Below are positions 13,901 to 22,249 of a DNA stretch of 64,000 bases, piece after piece. The notes beneath the pieces were generated by a model. The model saw only the letters and a program-made list of their open reading frames with translations. It did not search any database and had not been told where the DNA came from. The number at the start of each line of letters is the position of its first letter. The first letter of the stretch is position 1. The translations under genes were made by a program, and so were the position numbers. The stretch is from Antedon mediterranea (taxonomy: Eukaryota; Echinodermata; Crinoidea; Comatulida; Antedonidae), in contig NC_092677.1 of NCBI RefSeq assembly GCF_964355755.1, forward strand, positions 16,958,101-17,022,100, in the 5' to 3' direction.

Positions 13901-14508
13901 TTGTAAACAGAACTGTAATGCGTCCGTATATGTTTTATGTTTATGCTTAGGACTACAAAGACAAGCCACTTTGGCTTCTGTGTATCTTAACCCATAAACT
14001 ATGTATCTACGTATCTTTATTGTCAATGTAATTATTGTATACATTTGAGTGGAGTAATAAAATGAACGAATGTTAAAAAAAAAAACTACAGTTGTAGCAA
14101 AAATATTTGATGATTTGGACTGATAAGGAATAATAAAAAGTTTAAAAGCTATCTTTTCAAAGATACAGTAATTTTTTAAACCAGGATAGAATTCTCTTTC
14201 TCACTCCTGAGAACGATTTTTTCAGAACTATATATGTGGTGTACTGCAAATTTTATATCAATGATAGAATAATTGTTTTTATTAAGCCTCGCCAACAATA
14301 TACTGTTGTCCTGTATGACATTTTAATTCATAGAAATTGCAAATAATTCAGTATAATTAGGTTGAAATTTGAACATAAAGACTTGGACAACTAAGAACTT
14401 TAAAGTTAAATTAATTTTACTTACTTTATTTTCATTCTCTAATCGTGATTTACCAGTAATAGTAGGTACAGTTGGTACCACAACCTTTGCTTCGGCCACT
14501 GCACTCAT
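341..14508 (-). CDS. DNAH5: Axonemal outer-arm dynein heavy chain, N-terminal part (DNAH5/DNAH8 type)
   Basis: Large motor subunit of ciliary outer dynein arms; this N-terminal tail region binds intermediate chains and the other heavy chains. Exons on the minus strand, 5' to 3': 14508-14425, 5860-5726, 5160-5073, 3556-3405, 3190-2834, 2617-2441, 1547-1434, 1147-1040, 650-341. All have AG/GT borders and agreeing phases, giving 508 residues plus one base. Recognisable family stretches are [10 protein letters not shown] in exon 2, [10 protein letters not shown] in exon 5, NDxxD-free linker [18 protein letters not shown] in exon 6, [20 protein letters not shown] in exon 7 and [19 protein letters not shown] in exon 9, which lies in the DHC_N1 region. 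The order matches vertebrate DNAH5 as I remember it. The AAA motor lies outside the window, to the left. DNAH5 and DNAH8 cannot be separated on this part. The first exon used here (28 codons, starting MSAVAEAK) is one of three candidates. Confidence 0.93.
1715..2100. repeat. Dispersed repeat of ATGCCAG-type motifs with a poly-A core
   Basis: Within the intron between dynein exons at 2.44 and 1.55 kb, the phrase attatgccagatt recurs many times (1741-2095) in direct order around a homopolymer A run of over 30 bases at about 1867-1902. The segment begins gtgtggccagcgagcg and ends near tttggccactatg, so ggcca occurs at both ends. It resembles a small internally repetitive mobile element. No coding capacity; the phenylalanine-rich reverse frame is a homopolymer artefact. 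Confidence 0.5.
4863..4890. repeat. Homopolymer T then G tract
   Basis: A run of T followed by eleven G and gaggagg in the intron between dynein exons 3 and 4. The rest of the 3557-5072 intron (about 1.5 kb) has no recognisable feature beyond AT-rich sequence. Confidence 0.6.
8197..8313 (-). CDS. DNAH5: Candidate alternative first exon of the dynein heavy chain (a)
   Basis: A 39-codon open segment starts with ATG at 8313 ([20 protein letters not shown]) and ends HSRDIKKHQ just before a GTAATA donor. It ends in phase 0, so it can join exon 2 (5860-5726, starting [10 protein letters not shown]) in frame. Like the exons at 14.4 and 21.1 kb it contains an SRL tripeptide, here as ESRL, preceded by basic residues. 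Because it lies inside the intron between 14.4 kb and 5.8 kb, it is either a third transcription start or an internal exon. No strong polypyrimidine tract is visible directly upstream, which favours a first exon. This is inferred from splice and phase logic only; cDNA would decide it. Confidence 0.6.
9294..9420 (+). mobile_element. tRNA-derived SINE, family 1
   Basis: The tRNA-like head has a degenerate A box (gggctaatggaagg) and a B box (gggttcaaatc at 9339-9349), followed by a body ggatttttctcattctcac, then atttcctcatctttgtcatt and an ATTAA-rich tail. The same head, body and tail recur in reverse orientation at 52651-52780. Sharing the non-tRNA body is what identifies a SINE family rather than two tRNA genes. 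The head is too diverged here to be a functional tRNA. Confidence 0.7.
10159..10202. repeat. GTAC-rich inverted repeat
   Basis: tgtactgtactgtac and gtacagtactgtaca flank a short spacer, forming a perfect small hairpin. Short tactgta-like strings recur throughout the window, so this may be compositional. Confidence 0.5.
10396..10805. mobile_element. Hairpin (foldback) MITE with a tandem 14-bp core
   Basis: The left arm (about 10408-10530) starts tatggaacgccgtttacg and the right arm (about 10676-10800) ends cgtaaacggcgttccata. They are near-perfect reverse complements over roughly 120 bases and include atgcatcgatatgaatt and gcgcgatatatgaatg-type strings. Between them lies a tandem array of about ten gaatgaaatgtttt units. 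The whole could fold into one long stem. Flanking sequence carries gggcgtttatttt motifs that recur at 10.80 and 11.03-11.08 kb, so it may sit inside another repeat. The reverse-strand frame of HFIQN-like repeats is a by-product. Confidence 0.75.
11160..11745 (+). mobile_element. Repeat element with an internal tRNA-like promoter and inverted CCTCCGCC ends
   Basis: The left end contains acaaacctccgcc (about 11180) and the right end ggcggaggtaa (about 11731-11741), an inverted pair. Inside is a tRNA-like module (11300-11375) with A box tggtgtaatggtta and B box ggttcgagtcc. Then come two direct copies of tttggtgagaatcggataaa (near 11491 and 11622), each followed by aactgtgg, and a CA microsatellite (11675-11703). 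The ending hairpin and the gagaatcggat phrase are familiar from dispersed repeats of marine animals. Class is uncertain: a SINE with a conserved tail, or a composite. Confidence 0.6.
12132..13710. mobile_element. Foldback-type element: two inverted arrays of palindromic units
   Basis: The left arm (about 12140-12605) is an array of units reading ggtctctgttttcgag, a short A-rich loop, ctcgaaaacagagacccc, then actaaaacgtctcaatatta and acgttatatag. The right arm (about 13087-13710) is the same unit in reverse complement, with gagacgttttagtggg spacers. Each unit is itself a hairpin of about 15 bp per stem. I count about five hairpins on the left and eight on the right. A non-repetitive centre (12606-13086) has no recognisable gene. 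This matches the architecture of foldback transposons, whose long inverted ends consist of short tandem repeats. It lies in a dynein 5' intron. Confidence 0.8.
14425..14508 (-). CDS. DNAH5: Candidate first exon of the dynein heavy chain (b)
   Basis: Twenty-eight codons from ATG at 14508 to a consensus GTAAGT donor at 14424, reading [12 protein letters not shown] then [10 protein letters not shown]. It ends in phase 0 and joins exon 2 in frame. The strong donor makes it a good coding exon. It shares the KSRL tetrapeptide with the candidate exon at 21137-21283. The roughly 8.5-kb intron that follows is filled with mobile-element debris. Confidence 0.7.
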
Positions 14509-15667
14509 CCTAGCTGTCCATTGAAATGCCTATATCATTCAACTTTTAAGTCATCGTAACTGAGTATATTAATAATTCATCGTTTGAAGTGATCATAAGC
14601 ATGGACTTAAAGTAGACTGATTGATATTGGAGGATACAAAGTACTTTAGTATCAATTTCTAGCTTGCTAAGGTAAATTGTAAAATGATCCGCTAATTCAT
14701 TACACATCTCCATAACCTAACTTGGCTCAGTTGCCATGCCAACATTTAAATAAGGCTTGAGGTTTGGTAATACGAACACATTATCAAACCAGTTGGCTGT
14801 AATAAAGCGGGCTCGATTTATTTTTCTCCTTGCTGACTCTAATCAGTTCGCTTGAGGGAACAAATAAGATATGACCACCTGCCTGAAGACTACAAACCTA
14901 TAAAATCTTTCGTAACTTTTACCGCGAGTTTCCTGCGTTCTATTGTAAGCAAATGTACATGTTACGGGCTACGGATATCAGGGATTGTAAGTATATTTCT
15001 GTTCATTTGTTTTGCTAATGATAGTGAACTAGTCAAGCAGAATTAATAAGCAAGTGTTCATGAATTTTTTGGTTTGTATTCATGGATCAGAGGTAAAGAA
15101 ACATAATATTATCATTTCAAAATTTATTTTGAAATAAGTTGAATAAAACAATGTAAATCATAACAATATTCAAATGCAGAAAATATAATATAGTATTTAC
15201 TTAAATTTTATATTTCAAATATAACCACATTTTCAAAAATGTATGTGTATTTTATTTGTATTTTGAGAAAGTTTATTCCACAACAAGAATAAAATACTGA
15301 ATTAAAGAAGATTCAACAAGATTCAATACTTATGGTTCATGAAGATGAATAAGTTATTATTGATAACATTGCAATCAATAATTTTGTAGAGCAAAATAGA
15401 GAATTGTGGGATAGATATTTTTAAAGTACAGTATACAACATGCAATTGACACAAAGCTGAAAAATAAATTTTGCCCAAAAGATGGCAGTATTCATGAAGA
15501 TTGGTAATACATAATACTGTATAAAAAATGGATTTTCACAATGAAATAAGTTAAAACTTTTCCAGTTAATGAATATTAATTTAAAATGTATCCAAAAAAT
15601 GGAAAAATTTAGAATGTGACATTTCTGGATTTGGGTGTTTTCCATTTCGGTATTAGAATTGATAACA

Positions 15668-16300
15668 TTAAAGACCCCTTCCCTGCAATTTTGGACGTTT
15701 TTTGGAAAATAATACATATATATCACTTTAAAAACATTAAACCATGTCATTCCTTGTCTTAAATGTACGTTTTATGGTAAATTATGATAAAAAGTGAGAA
15801 ACAATGCACTACCTAAGTAGCTCACGGCGATCGGCCTCTCGTGGACGGTCTTAGGCCTAGCCTAGCTAGGCTTAGTTTTGTAGGCCTAGCTGCTAAACAT
15901 CGATAACGTACGAACATCGTACGCTAGCTATATACCTAGCCTGACGTTGTATAGTTGCTGCATTAATTGTCTTTCTATTTTTGCCAGACTCCGTTGATAC
16001 AAATTGGGGAAAACCCGGTATTTTCGCTGAAAAGTAAGAGTCTTCCATTTGTTTTCGCTTCACGATCGATCGAAAAGTGGGCGAATTACAGGTGAAAAAC
16101 AAAAATATCAATCCGCGTGCAATGCATTTTGGGATTTATAGCGGGCCGCTATAATTATTAGAATCAATTTATTTTTCACATTTTTAACCGTTTAAAGACA
16201 AAAAAAGTTATCGCAATAGGACCATATAGTATTATTTTTACATTAAATATAGTTTGTCATCTTAAATTAGATCTAAAAAACGTAGGGAATGGGGCTTTAA
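15668..16300. mobile_element. TTAA-flanked MITE, long copy
   Basis: The element is bounded by TTAA on both sides (15668-15671 and 16297-16300). The left terminus reads agaccccttccct and the right terminus agggaatggggct, an imperfect terminal inverted repeat. TTAA target duplication is the hallmark of piggyBac-type transposition, so a non-autonomous piggyBac-like element is likely. A second copy at 17.0 kb lacks about 270 internal bases (the equivalent of about 15865-16135). No transposase frame is present. Confidence 0.7.
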
Positions 16301-17009
16301 ATAAGTGTTGGGAGTTTTTCTTGTTTCACAAAATTAGTATAATATTGGGACAGTTCTCTCTATTTTGGTAGAGTATAATGAGTGGCCATGATAATTAATT
16401 TAGATATGAATATTGAAAATGTTATTTTGATTGTATAAAAACAATACACGTCATACAAAAACAGATATATAGTAGATCCTACGAAAATTCAAAAGCAGCA
16501 TAAAAGTCACTATCATTAACAATGATCTTCCACCTACTATGTATACAAACTATTTACATTTTAACTGCAATAATAGTTAATACAATGACATCTAAATTAT
16601 ACTCTGAAACATATAAACTAGGGAGAGATACCCACCTCACATCCCACCCAAGGGTGGTTTTCAAATGTTGTATACAACCTTCAGTCAGACCATTTTGAAT
16701 TTTGATACCCTATGAGCATGGATGTACTGTATGAAATAGAAAAATTGTAACAAACTTTTTTATTTTAGTACACGCAAAAAATATATACAAATCACCCACT
16801 GATATAATGGACTCATCTGGATATTGTCATAGAAACAAGAAATCATACACAGACCTGTCATATAGAATAAACTATTAACTGCGTTATCATATTAAGTAAA
16901 CAGACAAAGTATGACTTTGCCTGTTTGTTGTTGATAGCAATATATTGACCCTACCATACCAAAAAAAATAGACCACTTTTAAAAAGTTAAGTTTCCTGGA
17001 TTTCCTTAT

Positions 17010-17350
17010 TTAAAGACACCTTCCCTACAATTTATGACGTTTTGTAAAAATAATACATTATATTACTTTAAAAACATTAAATCATGTCATTCCTTGTCTT
17101 AAATGTACGTTTTATGGTAAATTATAATAAAAAGTGAGAAACAATGCACTACCTAAGTAGCTCGCGGCGAATGACCTCTCGTGGACGGTCTTTAGGCTTT
17201 ATAGCAGGCCACTATAATTATCGACTTATTTTTCACATTTTTACCCATTTAAAGACGAAAAAGTTATCGCAATAGGACCAATAGTATTATTTTTACATCA
17301 ATATAGTTTGTGATCTTAAATTAGATCTAAAAAACGTAGGGAAGGTGTAA
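17010..17350. mobile_element. TTAA-type MITE, internally deleted copy
   Basis: It is homologous to both ends of the 15.67-kb element: it shares gtcattccttgtcttaaatg, acaatgcactacctaagtag and ttagatctaaaaaacgtagg. The left TTAA is at 17010-17013; the right one is degraded (gtgtaag). The middle of the longer copy is absent, so this is a deletion derivative. Confidence 0.7.
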
Positions 17351-18042
17351 GTTTATGTGACAACAAAATGGACATGATGATGTCATATCATTAACCTATT
17401 TGAGCATATTAGTAATAGTACCATATTTGGGCACATCACACTAGTTTGATATTGTAGACAGAGCCTAACAGTATTTAGAAATTAAGTTTATAAATTGGTT
17501 TGTAATAACATAATTAAATATTACTTTATACAGTACACAGAAAAATATGAAAACATGAATTGCTTCTTCTCTTTTCCCCTTGAAAAATAAATTTTTAATA
17601 TTTTGTTGTTGAATGTTAATTAAATTTCACATACCGGTAGTAATTCACTTTGATCAAACTCTTGATTAAAAAAAATATTTACCTGAAAAAAATGTAATTT
17701 AAAGCACAACATTATTTTGTCTTTTTAAAGTGATCACTGAAATAATTTTTTTCTATACTGTAGAACTGAATAACTTTTTTTAAATTTCTCACAGATGTAA
17801 TTGATGATGTCACACCTTGATACGATTGTCAAAGAAGGAAGTGCAGTTTGTGAAGGAGAAAATACGTCAAGTCTAATCAACTGTATAGTTGTCATAGAGA
17901 AGCGATGCATTAAAATTGATTTTGCTGCCCCGTGACGACATTCAAGCTATTAATAAATACTGTGTTCACTTTTAAATATAGACAGAATTAAGGAAATGGA
18001 TAATATAAATTATGCCTAATCACCTTACAAACAATGAAGAAA

Positions 18043-18240
18043 ACTATCAGGAAAGTAAAACGACCCGTAGGAAGACCAAGAAATAATTAGATGAACCAAA
18101 TAAAGAAAGACTTACAAGGACTAGTAGACACTAACACAATAACAAACCATCCTGCCATAAACAGACAAAAATGGAAACAAATTGTAGAAAGCGTAATGTC
18201 GGAAGACGGAAAACATTAAGAAGAAGACCTTACAAGTCTG
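18043..18240 (+). pseudogene. LINE reverse transcriptase 3' fragment
   Basis: Translation gives KVKRPVGRPRN, a stop, then MNQIKKDLQGL and RQKWKQIVESVMSEDGK. This resembles the extreme C terminus of non-LTR retrotransposon polyproteins (GRPxxxWxDQIKxDL ... RxKWRxLV). It is 5' truncated with an in-frame stop. Confidence 0.5.
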
Positions 18241-18417
18241 TGTGAACTGAAAGATTATTTAATGCATGTAATTTGCAATATTTGCATGTAACATCATGGA
18301 GGAAACAAATATTCCTCTATGGTAACATCATCATTCTTTTAAGCTGAAATGTTTGCCAAGTTTGTTAATGATACCCCACAAAATTATAGACTAGTAATAT
18401 TGTAGTAAATAGTGGCG

Positions 18418-18560
18418 AAAGATCTGGAGAAAATGGGCCTCAACTGGGAGGATGCAAAGACACATGCGCTAAACCGAGTGAAATGGAGATCAGATGTTGC
18501 TGCCCAAAGTTCTTTAGAGAACAGGAGGAACTAAGTCTAAGTAAGTAAGTAAGTAACATA
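18418..18560 (+). pseudogene. LINE 3' fragment with a (TAAG)n tail
   Basis: The frame reads VAKDLEKMGLNWEDAKTHAL, then NRVKWRSDVAA and a stop. It is the C-terminal end of another LINE polyprotein (the L-K-x-x-G-L-x-W ... D/N-R-x-x-W-R pattern). It is followed by a gtaagtaagtaagtaagtaa microsatellite tail typical of LINE 3' ends. Confidence 0.6.
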
Positions 18561-19239
18561 GTAGAATGCAGATAGTAAGTCATATCTTCCTCACTCCTCC
18601 TTCTCTACTTTATAAAATGAATGATGTTTTCTATAAATTTAGAGATTTGAGCAAGTACAGCAAAACTGTTTTTCAGTATATTTCTTAATTCTCTTTTTAG
18701 CAATGGTAAGTTTAGGTTGTCACTTTTCGTCATGAAAACAGTTGCCATTTTGTGAAAGAGGACAGTCCACATGGAATGATAATTATACAATGACATTGGC
18801 AGATTTGAATGTTCACTGAGAATTGGAAATTACCAGGCTACTGTACATACCTAGTATTCTAGGCTTAAATTTCAATGTTAAATGGATTTTTTTTGGTAAA
18901 AAAAGTATGCCAAGTCAGATATGATTACTGTTAAACTAAGCAGTTTTCATTGATTAGACCTGAAGACTTGGACTAAATGGCTCTCATTTATTTTATACCT
19001 TATTCAATCTAACATAACCAGTAGATGATTAATTATCTTGTGTGATTTATCGCACCAGGTGAAATATTACAATACATCATTTTTCATTTTGACAAATTAT
19101 ACGGTATCTATATATAAATTTACGTAAGGCCAAAATACGGTAAATCGCGCGTTATTTCTAGAATGTTTACTCGATGGTATATAAAGTTAGTTAGAATATC
19201 GGTACTAATTTTAACCACCTGATGTAACCCTGTTTACTA

Positions 19240-20020
19240 ATTAAATTGAGTTAGATAATTAGTTATTGACGATTAAAACGAATTTGGGTTCAACGATTTG
19301 CCCCAAATAGGGATGTTTTCCGATCGTGGTATACACTGTCTTATGGATGTCCTCATGAAAAATACCTGCGCACCATAATACGAGGATGCTTCGCATTTTC
19401 CTATCTCCTCCTACGATAATTGTTTTTAATAGCTGAAAACTGGTTGGACAGCTTGAGTACAGTATCATAATGTTGAAGACAGGCCGATTTTCTTAAAAAA
19501 ATACTATTTTGATAGATTTAATATACGTTTATACAAATGTATTGATTTGCGATGAATGGAACATTCCAATCTCTGTTCCACAAGTGTCTATTCCCTCAGT
19601 ACTGTATACTCATAACAGAAATTCGATCCATTTTTTTTTCAATCTGTGCTGCAGAGGTTGGATATAATTTTTTTTAAACGGATAATGAGCTAGTGCTAGC
19701 GTTTTCAGTCGCCGTATATTATGTTCAAATCTTTATTATTGCAGTTAAACCACCCACATCATCACCCTTCCCTCACTGGCATGAGTAGCGTTGTAAAGCC
19801 ATAGTAGAGCCTGATAGGCCTACGGTGATCATATGCCCTAAACGCAAAACAACTTTGGTGGGTAGGGTAGGAACCAACTTAAGTATGAATTGGCTCTAAG
19901 AAACAATTGAAAACCATTAGGCCTACTATAATTAAGTTGAGTTAGATAATTTAATATTTATTGACGATTAAATCAAATTTATGATTTTCCTCGAATAGAG
20001 GTGGTTTTCACAAATTGTTT
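19240..20020. repeat. Pair of diverged dispersed repeats
   Basis: The segments 19240-19335 and 19928-20020 share gagttagataatt, ttattgacgattaaa and a variable gatttxccxcaaatagxgxtgxttttc stretch. They are direct copies about 690 bp apart. Identity is otherwise unknown; the open frame at 19.3 kb in this repeat is unlikely to be a gene. Confidence 0.45.
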
Positions 20021-20506
20021 TACATTATATAAACATACACGCCGTAGTGATGTATCGTTACATGTACTGCTATTTCAATCTACTAGGACGGTGATACTGA
20101 TAGTTTCAACAACGTATTACATCGCAATGTTTTACTGTGTTTAGTGGTATATTATTTGTAAAACATGAAAACAATTAATATTTTGTTACTAATAAATGGA
20201 TAAAGAATATATTTAAAAATTTTTCCTCTTTGCACCCATCCTCTTCCTCATCCCTCAACCCTAATGTTAAATACAAAACACAAATTAAGTTTGTTTAAAT
20301 TTGACTTAAACAATTCAAATTGGTCTCATTTTGTGACAAGTTTCTCTTTCGGAAGTAATTCCCAGGGTGCTAATTTTAGTTGAGTACATAAATCAGTGTC
20401 TATTTATTTGTTCCTGTAAACGACATGTATTATTGTACGTACATTTGAAATCGTCAGTTTTTAACGCTGAAATTATTATGTATTCGAGAATCATCTGTGG
20501 GCACGA

Positions 20507-20543
20507 CCTAGATGATACGCGAGCGAAGCGAGCGTATCATCTA
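20507..20543. repeat. Short perfect hairpin
   Basis: ctagatgatacg and cgtatcatctag are exact reverse complements flanking cgagcgaagcgag. An isolated stem-loop of unknown role. Confidence 0.6.
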
Positions 20544-21136
20544 GTTATAATAAAATATTGATGACTTGACTCCTAAATATTGATAAGGACTATAAACTGT
20601 AGGTCCAGTGTACACATCTGCCTCATGTGCACTTTATAGAACCTAGTACATCTTTCGAGACGAGTAGGGGGTTACCCCGGTGTACAAGTATACTGTATAC
20701 TAGTAGTACACGGGTAGAATATGTACCGTATACTGTGTTATTATACACACAGCCACTGTCACTCATCAAGAGGGCCCTTGATTGTCAGCATACCTACGCT
20801 GTTTAGGGTCACCCTCTATAAATAAGGTGTAATAAAAAAATAAATAAAATATATTAATTTTATTAGACTTGATTCACAAGGACCTTAATTATATTTTAGA
20901 CCTCTCGAAATCGAAATAATTTACAATTTCAATCACAGGGTTATTTATTAATTTAATAATAAATAATAACATTTAAAATACATGTGACAGAGAGCAGGAT
21001 ATCCCGTGGATGCTCAAGTATTAAATTCCACCCCCTCCTCCTAATCCCCAAACTCAGTAGGCAACCTGGACTCGGCCTATACTCTCGATCTTCTAGGCTG
21101 CATTGGGCCTAGCTAGCTATGCCTAAACATTCTTAC

Positions 21137-21283
21137 CTGTTTTTCTTTCAGATTTTCACCAGGGGCTAGGGCAGCCAGCCTCGATTTGTTCTTGGGATCA
21201 CCTGCAGGACTTTGCTGCCGCTTACCACCACCACCAGCTTTGATCCTATTCAGGGGTGTCTTTGCAGTCTCTGATTCAGACAT
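21137..21283 (-). CDS. DNAH5: Candidate first exon of the dynein heavy chain (c), most upstream
   Basis: Forty-nine codons from ATG at 21283 (MSESETAKTPLNRIKAGGGG) to a GTAAGA donor at 21136, ending NLKEKQ in phase 0. A further in-frame ATG exists at 21313. The exon carries KNKSRLAALAPGENLKEKQ, sharing KSRL with the 14.4-kb exon. Low-complexity, basic and Gly/Ser/Pro-rich N termini of this kind are common in DNAH5/DNAH8 homologues. It lies about 1 kb from the 3' end of the upstream alkaline phosphatase gene, so it would be the most distal promoter. It could instead be a non-alternative exon spliced to another first-type exon, but that would need the 14.4-kb exon to have an acceptor, which I do not see. 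Confidence 0.6.
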
Positions 21284-22093
21284 GCTGGTACTTAAATTAC
21301 TCAATGAAACCAAAACTATGTGTATTGTATAACAAATGTTTATCTACAAGATATACTCCATTTCCCGCTGTAATTAGACATAAGTTTATATTTAATTTCT
21401 AACGTCCAATACAGCCATGTTGGATTGTTTACTAATCTCCAAGAAACAAGACTGATTGATTGGACTCGTCCATTTATGACGGAGGGTGGAACGCAACAAA
21501 TAGGGGGTTTCCCAAAAACTATCGATCGAACGGCCAACTTATTGATTAATGTCAAAATAAGAACATTTGCATCTGAAATTGGCGAAAAATATAAGAAGAC
21601 AGATAAGTAGTATCTCTTTAGTTTCTCTTTTGTTTTAATAATAAACCAGATAAAGGCGGAAGCCGTGGTTCTATCACAATTTAAACACTGCCCTCTACGA
21701 CATCATCATCAAGCACTACAAAGCATCGGTAGGCCTCGGCCAAAAATCATCTCTCTACTTTTAGTTGGCCTAACGATATATATAAAGACAAACCTATACA
21801 ATAACTATTCCAGTAGGCCTCAGAAGACATTGAAAACCATTTTCCACATGTAGCCTACAATATCAAAGTGCAGTGTGCAGGTTGAAACGTTGATTAATAT
21901 TTATAAAAAAGCTATAACCTGAACATCTGATACCATAGAAAAAACGTCAAAGAGCATCCTTTCGGCGGCATAGGCCTGTGTTGTTTTAATCTGAATCTGA
22001 CGTGCGTTTAGGCCCTACAGTTTGAGTCGAATACAACTAATTGATCTGTTAATCAACAAACCAAGTCATTTAATTCTAAAGTTTGTTGAATTA

Positions 22094-22099
22094 TTTATT
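22094..22099 (-). promoter_or_regulatory. Possible polyadenylation signal of alkaline phosphatase
   Basis: AATAAA on the minus strand about 150 bases after the stop codon at 22250. It is the first canonical hexamer I noticed downstream; the AT-rich context makes chance occurrence likely. Confidence 0.35.
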
Positions 22100-22249
22100 T
22101 AAAAATAAACGCAAGCAAACTATAAAATTGGCCTATTAATATTTTCTCGAAAAAAAATAATAAGACGCTTCTTGTAATGTGATAGGCCTATACAACATAT
22201 ATTGTCAACAACAACACGTTGTCACAAATTATTGAACCATATCCTTGTG

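Larger units (their letters stand above)
5861..14424 (-). other. Long dynein 5' intron filled with repeats
   Basis: No conserved coding segment was found except the candidate exon at 8197-8313. The 5861-8196 stretch is AT-rich with no recognisable feature. 8314-9290 holds short repeated phrases such as accactaacgtaa (8530-8660). A SINE follows at 9294-9420, then plain AT-rich sequence to 10.39 kb, a hairpin element at 10.4-10.8 kb, gggcgtttatt-type repeat motifs at 10.80-11.10 kb, a tRNA-containing element at 11.16-11.75 kb and a large foldback array at 12.13-13.71 kb. The last 700 bases before the exon at 14.4 kb show nothing recognisable. Confidence 0.7.
14509..21136 (-). other. Upstream dynein intron or 5' region, non-coding
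   Basis: No conserved coding exon was seen. It contains two related MITEs (15.67-16.30 and 17.01-17.35 kb), two LINE 3' fragments (18.04-18.24 and 18.42-18.56 kb), a pair of diverged dispersed repeats (19.24 and 19.93 kb) and a small hairpin (20.5 kb). The 20.6-21.1 kb stretch has short direct phrases (tactgtatac) and nothing else recognisable. Confidence 0.6.
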
